DNA from: Thauera sp. JM12B12
GTDB lineage: Bacteria; Pseudomonadota; Gammaproteobacteria; Burkholderiales; Rhodocyclaceae
Assembly (NCBI RefSeq): GCF_039614725.1
Contig: NZ_CP154859.1
Location: 434,001-498,000, forward strand
Length of the DNA: 64,000 nucleotides
Direction of reading: 5' to 3'
Below are positions 57,574 through 64,000 of the stretch, one piece after another. A model generated the notes under the pieces. That model was not told the DNA's origin, did no database searches, and worked only from the letters and a program-made list of their open reading frames with translations. The stretch's first letter is position 1. The number at the start of each line of letters is the position of its first letter. The translations under genes were made by a program, and so were the position numbers.

Positions 57574-57954
57574 ATGCTCGAGTTGCTGATCGGTTTCGTG
57601 GCCCTGGCCGCCTTTCTGGCGATCTCCTACTTCAGGGGACGCACCAAGAAGGAGGGCGCGCTGGACACGGCGCTGTCCTCGCCGGATCAGGTCGCGCGCC
57701 TCTACCTGCGGCATTCGCCGGAAACGGATGCCTACTGGCTCCACGTGCAGTTCCGCAATGGCCGCAAGCGCGTGCTCGCCGCGCCCTGGGAGCTCGATGA
57801 CACGCTCGGCCGGCTCGAAGCCCGGGGGCTCCGTCTGGACGAAGCGGACCGGGCCCTGCTGGCAGCGGCCGAGGCTTCGGTGGTGCGCACACGTCAGCTC
57901 GCGGGCAACCGCGGTCGGACGGCGGCCGGCGCACCGATGCGCGCCAGCGCCTGA
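57574..57954 (+). CDS. Small membrane-anchored protein of unknown function
   Basis: 126 residues. ATG at 57574 with GGGGGAG 6 bases upstream; a longer frame from 57502 lacks a ribosome binding site. One N-terminal helix (MLELLIGFVALAAFLAISYF) then a basic, soluble part (RGRTKKEGALDTALSSPDQV, RKRVLAAPWELDDTLGRLEA). No family recognised. It is preceded by an AT-rich stretch (57430-57480) that may hold its promoter. It is the last gene with clear chromosomal codon use before the IS scar. Confidence 0.6.
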   Translation: MLELLIGFVALAAFLAISYFRGRTKKEGALDTALSSPDQVARLYLRHSPETDAYWLHVQFRNGRKRVLAAPWELDDTLGRLEARGLRLDEADRALLAAAEASVVRTRQLAGNRGRTAAGAPMRASA

Positions 57955-58126
57955 GGCTGACGTTCAGGCCTGCGTGGGCGCGCAGAACGCGTGAATTCAT
58001 CTAGGCTGAAACAGGGTGTCGTTCGGGTCATGAGGCGGGGGCTAAACCCGCAGACTGATTTGCTGCGTTATGTTGCATTGTTTGACAGATTGCCGGTCCC
58101 AGCCGAAGGACCAGCGGCTCCTGCCC

Positions 58127-59285
58127 ATGCACCCAGAGGGCGCCCACGTGTGCAGGCGCCTCAGCGCAACCAGATCGAGTCGAGTGCCTGCGACTTTGGT
58201 TTGTTGCTCACCCCCCGAGCATGCAACACACACCGTGTGGACCTTCGTATGGTTGCGCGATCTCGCGCCGCTTTACGCACGCTTCAAGGCCTTGGCGTGT
58301 CGCGTGGTCCGAGTAGCGATCCGATGATTCTGGTTGGGCTGTGGCCATACGCGACGATCGATGGAGCGGGCTCGTCGCGCGATCGGTTGTGTGGGCGCGA
58401 CGATGGCTACGGCTGGCTGTGTGGGGGTGTCAGGGTCAATTACACAGCTTGGCCGACTCTCGCACCGAGAACGCGCCTAGCTTGATACGCAGTTCCGCGC
58501 ATCGTGGACGAACTGTTTGATCGTGGGGTGGTTCAGTTCAACCGCGTCATCCAGGATGGGGCGCGGGTGCGCGCGCATGCGAAGGCAGTCAGCTTCCAAC
58601 GCCGCGACCGACTCACCCGCTTGCTGACCAAGGCGAGCGAGCAGATCGAGCGACTCAAGCCGAAACTTTACTCCGATCCGGCCGCGACGCACCGCCGCCA
58701 GCAGGCCGCCCAGGAACGTGCCGCACGCGAGCGCTGTGCGCGCCTGCCCTGGGCGTTGGCGTCCCTCTGCGAGTTCGACAAGGTCTCCAAGAAGAAGGGG
58801 AGCGCGGCCAAGCACGTGCGTGGCTGCGCGTGAGCACCGCCGACCGCGAAGCGCGCGCGATGAAGATGGCTGGCTGCCGCTTTCGCCGTGCCCCAAAACG
58901 TGCAATTCGCAGTCGATGCCGATAAGCAGATCATCCCTGCAATCGAGCTCCCCAATGCCGGCATCGACATGCAGAAAATGGCGTCGATGCATGCCCAAAT
59001 TCGCCGGATGTACGGCCGCACCTCAACCCAGTGGCTGGTTTGCGGCGGCCTTGCCAAGCTGGAGCGCCCCAAGGCGCGCAGCGCCGCTGACACCGAACCT
59101 AACGTACCCGTGCCAGTGAGCCGCAACCTGGCCATCGGTTCGCGCATGACCAACATCGGTGACGGTGCGACCCTCGCTCGATGGCATATCCGCATGGGGA
59201 CTGCTGGGGTGGCTGATATCCACAACGCATGATCCGTCCCGTTCTGGCATGCGCTTGCACAACGTGATGAGGGCGGCGCCTCTGG
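58127..59285 (+). pseudogene. Decayed IS1182-family transposase
   Basis: Fragments of one transposase of the IS1182 type occur in the right order on the plus strand but in changing frames: RVQAPQRNQIES (about 58147), HTVWTFVWLRDLAPLYARFK (about 58220), DPMILVGLWPYATIDGAGSS and WLCGGVRVNY (58318-58440), an in-frame stop at 58483, FDRGVVQFNRVIQDGARVRA (58513-58572), VSTADREARAMKM (about 58830), NVQFAVDADKQIIPAIELPN (58897-), RWHIRMGTA (about 59180) and FWHALA / HNVMRA (about 59245). At least four frame changes, a stop and internal deletions (roughly 385 codons against about 480 in intact relatives) show it is dead. Terminal repeats could not be identified. Confidence 0.85.
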
Positions 59286-60009
59286 AGACCGCGCTGGCCC
59301 TCTGCGCAGCGCGGCACACCACTTCACCACAGAAGCCCATGCGCTGGGAGGTGCCTTCGAGTACTCGGCCGTCTTCGCCAGCGAAGCCCTCCTCGATCAC
59401 GTGGCTTTGATAACGGGTTTCTTACTCTGCGGCTTTGTACCTAGGCAGTTCAGGCTAGCCTAGCCAGCCACCCTCAACGTCGCCCCGAAGAACTTTCTAC
59501 GGTCGATATGGGGTGTTGGTACGCAGGCTCCGAGTAGGACGGCGGGCGTGGAGTCGCTCGACATTAATGACGAGACAACGTCCCGCAAGATCTTTAGAAC
59601 GGTTCCCGGCGGGGCCTTGGTGCCTTGTGCTATGCGCGTAATTTGACAGTTCACGGGGCTGGCATGCCGAGGTTGTAAGAGTCTTCGATATTTGCACGAG
59701 TTATTGATGCATAAGCCTGGGTGATGCATTGGCCGGAAATTGACCGTTTGTGGTCCGTAATCGGCTCCTCAAGAATACGCATCGAGGCAGCACGATTCCG
59801 GCTTGTGGGTTGGGCCATCCGGAAACGCGGCGCATGGTGCCCGCTTACGGACTCAACGGAAAACTCGCCTCTAAGGGCTGTTCAGATGTGTGAGGGGGCT
59901 GCATCGGGTGAGGTAAGCGGTGCGGATCCTCAGCGTCGGAGCGTCGCTAGAACATTCACGGCAGAGTACGCGCGGCTGCGCGATCTCACTCAAAAAAGGG
60001 AAAACGCTC
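59286..60009. other. Unassigned region downstream of the IS remnant
   Basis: About 720 bases with lower GC than the rest of the window. A minus-strand open frame reading IEEGFAGEDGRVLEGTSQRM and CGEVVCRAAQRASAVSRGAA (59400 down to about 59115) could be a fragment of a gene cut by the IS, but I recognise no family and its end overlaps the transposase antisense. The rest contains only short frames without ribosome binding sites. The final 100 bases must include the promoter or leader of the oxidoreductase at 60010. Confidence 0.4.
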
Positions 60010-61386
60010 ATGCGGTCTCCGCAAACTTACGATCCGAACTATGACCCCCTGTATGCCGAATCGCCCGGCACGGCGGTGGATTACCCACCCACTTACTGGC
60101 GCTATCACGCGGGCGAGCCGCCGGAAGACGATGGTCCGGTCAGCGGCGACATGGACGTCGATGTCGCCCTTATCGGCGGCGGCTTTACCGGTCTGGCGAC
60201 TGCGCTGTTCCTGGCGCGCGAACATGGCATCAAGGCGGTGGTGATCGAGGCCAACCAGATTGGCTGGGGCTGCACCAGCCGCAATGGCGGCCAGGGACAC
60301 CTGGCCTGGGGGCGGCTGAGCCGCAGCCAGTGGGTGAAGAAGTGGGGCGCCGATGTGGCCCGCCGCCTGCACAAGAACAGCTTGGAGGGCTATGAGGTGT
60401 TCCGGGCGATGACCGAAGACGCGGAGATCGACTGCGAGCCGCATGGCGAAGGTAATTTGCTGATCGCCCATAGTGCCAAGGCGATGGCCGGGCTGGAGGC
60501 CGAGTCGCGCCTGTGCAATGAGGTATTGGGCTACAAGACCCGAGTGCTGACCCGCGACACGGTACTCAAGGAGTACATTGGCGACCAGGAGTGCCAGGGC
60601 GCCATGCTGGAGCCGGTGGGCATTGCGGTGCAGCCGCTGAAGCTGGCCTATGGCTATGCGCGCCTGGCGCGCCGGTTGGGGGCGCGCATTCACACCGGCA
60701 GTACGGTTCAGAACTGGACGACGGTAAACGGGGTGCATCACTTACGCACGCCGGGCGGCACGGTACGGGCGAAAGCGGTGGGCGTCTGCACGGCGGGCTA
60801 CACCAGTCCAAGCCTGCACAAGCTGACCGCCTACAAGGTGATGCCGATCATGGCCAACTCGGTAGTGACGCGCGAGTTGACCGATGACGAGGTAGCGGCC
60901 TGCGGCTTTCGTTCGACGCTGTTGACCACCGACACCCGTAAGCTGCGCTATTACTACCGCTACCTACCCGAGAAGCGCTTGCAGATCGGGACGCGCAGCG
61001 CGATCAGCGGTGGCGATGCCGAGAACCCGAAACATTTGCGCGTGGTGCAGGAGGCGATTGCGCGCAAGTTCCCTGCGCTGGCGGGTATCGAGACGCCATT
61101 CTTCTGGCATGGCTGGATGGATATCTCGCACGACATGATGCCTCGCGTGGTGCAGCCCGATCCGAAGCAGCAGGTGTTCTATTCGCAGGGCTACTCGGGC
61201 AACGGAGTATCGTTTTCCGCCTACGCGTCGAAGCAGTTGGCAACGTTGATTGCCGGCAAACGCTTGGCAGATGCGGATCTGCCGATCTTCAGCTCGCCGC
61301 TGCCGAGCCACCCGCTGCGGCCGATTCGGCGGTTGGGGCAGCACGCGCTCTATACCTATTTCTCCTTGTGCGACCGGTTCCTCTGA
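60010..61386 (+). CDS. FAD-dependent amine/amino-acid oxidoreductase (DAO family)
   Basis: 458 residues. ATG at 60010 preceded by AAGGGA; the upstream in-frame GTG at 59920 has no support. Rossmann FAD motif DVALIGGGFTGLATALFLAR at about 50-69, VIEANQIGWGCTSRNGGQ (the SRNGGQ shared with gamma-glutamylputrescine oxidase and related enzymes), and the C-terminal YSQGYSGNGVSFSAYASKQL. The family oxidises primary or secondary amines, or demethylates N-methyl amino acids. It is paired with a BCCT carrier, whose substrates are usually betaines, carnitine or choline, so a quaternary or N-methylated amine is the likeliest pathway substrate. This is inference; TauY-type taurine oxidation is another option. 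Confidence 0.82.
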   Translation: MRSPQTYDPNYDPLYAESPGTAVDYPPTYWRYHAGEPPEDDGPVSGDMDVDVALIGGGFTGLATALFLAREHGIKAVVIEANQIGWGCTSRNGGQGHLAWGRLSRSQWVKKWGADVARRLHKNSLEGYEVFRAMTEDAEIDCEPHGEGNLLIAHSAKAMAGLEAESRLCNEVLGYKTRVLTRDTVLKEYIGDQECQGAMLEPVGIAVQPLKLAYGYARLARRLGARIHTGSTVQNWTTVNGVHHLRTPGGTVRAKAVGVCTAGYTSPSLHKLTAYKVMPIMANSVVTRELTDDEVAACGFRSTLLTTDTRKLRYYYRYLPEKRLQIGTRSAISGGDAENPKHLRVVQEAIARKFPALAGIETPFFWHGWMDISHDMMPRVVQPDPKQQVFYSQGYSGNGVSFSAYASKQLATLIAGKRLADADLPIFSSPLPSHPLRPIRRLGQHALYTYFSLCDRFL

Positions 61387-61678
61387 TCAGGCGGGATGGG
61401 GCGCCCAATCTGGTACATCCACTCGTCCAATAAATCGACCGCGGCGATTGAGGCATGCGCCTTACTGATCGCATCGACCGACATTTCAAGGTTTGTCGAC
61501 GGCCACCGATTTGCGAAGGATGAAATTCAAACTTGGCGCACACACGGCGCCGGTTCTTGCGAGAGTTTCCAACGACACATAACAGCAGCACCGTACGACC
61601 TGCACGACACACCATAAGGCGCCGCTAACACGGGCCCGTACCAAGTGCAGGAGAGCATCCACACGAGGAGACAAAAGA

Positions 61679-63247
61679 ATGGAACATGTACTCAGACACA
61701 GCCCGCCCCGCAGCGGGTCGGCGACATCGCTGTTCGGCGACTATGACCACACCTTGTTCTGGCCGGTCCTGACGGTATACATCGCCATCATGGCCTGCGC
61801 CTTGCTGGTGCCGGAGGGCACCGGCGCCTGGCTGGTGGGCGTGCGCAATTTTCTGATCTTCAACTTCGGCTGGGCCTTCCTGCTCGGCGTCGGCGTCACG
61901 CTGTTCTTCTGCCTTTACCTAGCGATCAGCCCGTATGGCGACCTGAAGCTGGGCAAGGAAGATGCCGTGCCCGAGTTCTCGTTCGCCTCGTGGGTGTCGA
62001 TGCTGTTCTGCTGCGGCCTGGGCATTGGCTTCGTGTTTTTCAGCGTGGCCGAACCACTCACCCACCTGCATGAATCGCCGCACGTGATCGACATGGGCGC
62101 GGCCGGCAAGGAAGCCGGCATTGCCAAGGCGGTGCAGATCACCCTGCTCGACTGGGGCATGCATGGCTGGGCGCTGTACGCGGTGGCCGCCTGGGCGATT
62201 GCCTTCCCGGCCTACCGGCTGGGCAAGCCGCTGACCGTGGCAACCGGCCTGTACGGCATCCTCGGCGATCGCTGCAACAGCAGCCTTTGGGGCCGCCTGG
62301 CCAATGGCCTGGGCATTCTGGGCACCATCGGCGGCAACGCCACCATGATCGGCCTGGGCGTGGCCTCGATCAGCTACGGCATCTCGATGCTGTTCGAGAT
62401 CGAGCTGGGCACCTTCGGCAAGGTGATGGTGATGATGGGCGTGATCATCGCCTACGTGATCTCGGCCGCCACCGGCGTCGAGAAGGGCATCAAGTTCCTG
62501 AGCGTGGCCAACATGGTCATCGCCGGGCTGATCGTGCTGGCGCTGATCGTGTTCGGCAACGCACCGGTTCACTACCTGCTCAACCTGACCACCCAGCAGT
62601 TTGGCGACTATTTCGGCTCAATGCTGACGATGTCGTTCTGGAGCGATGCGGGCAACGTGACTCAGCGCGAGTGGCTGGGCTGGTGGGTGGTGTTCTACTG
62701 GCTCTGGTATGTGTCCTACATCCCGTTCTGCGGCGGCTTCATCGCGCGCATCTCGAAAGGGCGCACGCTGCGCGAGTTCGTGTTCGGCACCACGCTCGTG
62801 CCGATGGTGCTGGCGATCGTGTGGTTCAGCGTGTGGGGCGGTTCGGCCGGCTACACCGAGGTCAATGGCATCGCACCGCTGTGGGAAGGCGTCCAGGCAA
62901 ACCCCGAGTCCGGTGTGTACATGCTGCTCAACTCCATGCCCTACGGCTGGTGGCTGAGCCTGGCCGTGCTGTTCTGCACCATCGTGTTCGCCGTCACCAC
63001 CTCCGACTCGGCCTCGTTCTTCGTCGCCATGCAGGTGTCCAACGGCGAGGAAAACCCCCGCGTGTCGATGCGCCTGCTGTGGGGCGTGGTGATCGGCCTG
63101 ACCGGCATCGTGTTCCAGCTCACCGGCGGATTCACGGCGATCAAGTCACTGGCCATCGTGGTCGGCGCGCCCTTCTTCGTTGTGGGCATCGCCTACATCG
63201 TGTCGGTCAATCGCATGCTCCGTTCGGCCAAGGCCGGGCAGATGTAA
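61679..63247 (+). CDS. BCCT-family transporter (betaine/carnitine/choline type)
   Basis: Inner-membrane carrier, 522 residues, twelve helices. ATG at 61679 after GAGGAGAC. BCCT landmarks: LLGVGVTLFFCLYLAISPYG, FSWVSMLFCCGLGIGFVFFS then VAEPLTHLHESPH, and the Trp-rich segment WLGWWVVFYWLWYVSYIPFC GGFIARISKGRTLREFV of the substrate-binding helix 8. BCCT carriers take up compatible solutes or quaternary amines driven by sodium or protons. The short C-terminus lacks the long osmosensing tail of BetP/BetT, which favours a catabolic rather than osmotic role. Confidence 0.92.
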   Translation: MEHVLRHSPPRSGSATSLFGDYDHTLFWPVLTVYIAIMACALLVPEGTGAWLVGVRNFLIFNFGWAFLLGVGVTLFFCLYLAISPYGDLKLGKEDAVPEFSFASWVSMLFCCGLGIGFVFFSVAEPLTHLHESPHVIDMGAAGKEAGIAKAVQITLLDWGMHGWALYAVAAWAIAFPAYRLGKPLTVATGLYGILGDRCNSSLWGRLANGLGILGTIGGNATMIGLGVASISYGISMLFEIELGTFGKVMVMMGVIIAYVISAATGVEKGIKFLSVANMVIAGLIVLALIVFGNAPVHYLLNLTTQQFGDYFGSMLTMSFWSDAGNVTQREWLGWWVVFYWLWYVSYIPFCGGFIARISKGRTLREFVFGTTLVPMVLAIVWFSVWGGSAGYTEVNGIAPLWEGVQANPESGVYMLLNSMPYGWWLSLAVLFCTIVFAVTTSDSASFFVAMQVSNGEENPRVSMRLLWGVVIGLTGIVFQLTGGFTAIKSLAIVVGAPFFVVGIAYIVSVNRMLRSAKAGQM

Positions 63248-63326
63248 GCGCGGCACCACACCGACGCCCTATCCCCCAGGCGGCGCCCCGGCACCGCCCT
63301 TCTCCCCCAATTCAAGGAAAACTCAG

Positions 63327-63704
63327 ATGACCGAAGCAGAACTGGACGCCATGTTCGATGCCTTCAACCGGCACGACATCGACGCCGTGCAAACCTACTT
63401 CCATGACGACGTGGTGTTCGACACCGTGGCCGGGCCGGAAGCCCATGGCACCCGGATCGTCGGCAAGCAAGCCGTCATGGCGCAGTTCGAAGCCACCTGG
63501 GGCACGATGCCCGATGTGCAATGGATCAATGGCAAGCACTACTTCGCACAGGATCGCATCGTGTCGGAGTCGACCTTTGTGGCCACACAGCCCGACGGTT
63601 ACCGCCATCACGCCGACAGCGTGGACCTGTTCACCCTGCGTGACGGAAAGATCATCCGCAAGCAGGCCTTCCGCAAGCAACGCCCGCTGCTCGACCCGGT
63701 GTAA
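63327..63704 (+). CDS. SnoaL/NTF2-like protein
   Basis: 125 residues, cytoplasmic. ATG at 63327 after AAGGAAA; a longer frame overlaps the BCCT gene end. The sequence MTEAELDAMFDAFNRHDIDA followed by VQTYFHDDVVFDTVAGPEAH and the YRHHADSVDLFTLRDGKIIR strand pattern is that of the SnoaL-like/NTF2 alpha-beta barrel, a fold used by small isomerases, hydrolases and ligand-binding proteins. Its role in the cassette is unknown. Confidence 0.8.
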   Translation: MTEAELDAMFDAFNRHDIDAVQTYFHDDVVFDTVAGPEAHGTRIVGKQAVMAQFEATWGTMPDVQWINGKHYFAQDRIVSESTFVATQPDGYRHHADSVDLFTLRDGKIIRKQAFRKQRPLLDPV

Positions 63705-63747
63705 GCCGCCGGGCGTCCGCACCGATCCACCCACCCACGGAAAGACC

Positions 63748-64000
63748 ATGTCATACACATTCGAAGGCGGATGCGCGCACATCCGCACCCATTCCGATCA
63801 TGCCCCCATCGACAACCACATCTGCCATGGCGCCGCCACGCAGCACCGCACCGGCCAGGCCGCAGCGCAGGTGGCTTATTTCAACCATGACGAGCTGGTG
63901 GTCGAGAACATCGAGCTGGTCGAACGCCAGCCCTTCGATGTCGAGGACTCGTCCAATCCGCTGGTCTTCGCCACCTGCCGAAGCTGCGGCGCACCGATCA
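63748..64000 (+). CDS. GFA-like protein, partial (cut by window end)
   Basis: The first 84 residues are visible. The pattern DNHICHGAATQHRTGQ (22-37) followed by QVAYFNHDELVVEN and FATCRSCGAPI (74-84) matches the GFA (glutathione-dependent formaldehyde-activating enzyme/CENP-V) fold, but the first zinc motif, usually CHCxxC, reads CHGAAT: only one of its three cysteines remains. The second CxxC (77/80) is intact. The protein may therefore be structural or have a different activity. ATG at 63748 preceded by GGAAAG. In a pathway that releases formaldehyde by demethylation a GFA protein would fit, but the altered motif weakens that. Confidence 0.65.
   Translation, partial: MSYTFEGGCAHIRTHSDHAPIDNHICHGAATQHRTGQAAAQVAYFNHDELVVENIELVERQPFDVEDSSNPLVFATCRSCGAPI

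Noticed and set aside
59023..59400. Minus-strand open frame with a protein-like sequence (IEEGFAGEDGRVLEG...)
   Set aside because: Its last third is the antisense of the transposase remnant and no family was recognised; it may be a fragment of an interrupted gene but is not called.

Overview
The window is about 64 kb of very GC-rich bacterial chromosome, densely coded, with short intergenic gaps and a strong G/C third-position bias. The gene set points to a betaproteobacterium of the Rhodocyclales type (Thauera/Azoarcus-like): a SAH riboswitch before metH, CysB with a cysTWA cluster, a NhaR-like LysR regulator, general amino-acid ABC transport, TRAP and TAXI-type transporters, and sulfonate dissimilation. 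The taxonomic assignment is inferred from gene content and base composition only; there is no rRNA or tRNA gene in the window.

Layout. 1-8.1 kb: amino-acid uptake, with a branched-chain-type operon (livFHM plus a binding protein) converging on aapJQMP; one palindromic terminator serves both. 8.6-16.3 kb: two paralogous BamE-like lipoproteins, a REP-like inverted repeat, then a SAH riboswitch controlling metH, to which a fused TRAP permease is translationally coupled. 16.4-24.5 kb: a GGDEF/EAL protein, a thioredoxin, a NhaR-like regulator, TerB-like and PsiE-like proteins, a divergent ribose-phosphate pyrophosphokinase and a SulP/STAS anion transporter. 24.6-28.2 kb: a single large TIR-nSTAND-transmembrane-WD40 protein, a probable conflict or anti-phage sensor. 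28.3-38.2 kb: envelope proteins, a DUF1343/NamZ-like protein, an MFS carrier, a PAS/GGDEF/EAL protein and trpS.

38.2-57.3 kb is a sulfur-centred region. cysB-cysA-cysW-cysT and a separate sbp form the assimilatory sulfate uptake system; the two transcription units share an almost identical promoter/operator arrangement. Next come iclR-dadA divergent from xsc-pta-tauE, then a second iclR divergent from an MHS-type carrier, followed by a GMC dehydrogenase and a Tat-exported TRAP transporter. Together these read as isethionate dissimilation: uptake, oxidation to sulfoacetaldehyde (IseJ-like), acetyl phosphate plus sulfite (Xsc), acetyl-CoA (Pta) and sulfite export (TauE). Both known types of isethionate carrier (MFS and TRAP) are present. 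A near-identical 17-bp palindrome lies before the MFS gene and before the dehydrogenase and probably marks a common IclR regulon. No sulfite dehydrogenase is visible.

58-60 kb is a scar containing a decayed IS1182-family transposase. Beyond it (60-64 kb) is a block with slightly different base use: an FAD-dependent amine/amino-acid oxidoreductase, a BCCT carrier, a SnoaL-like protein and a GFA-like protein cut by the window end. This may be an acquired catabolic cassette for a quaternary or N-methylated amine; the substrate is not evident from the sequence.
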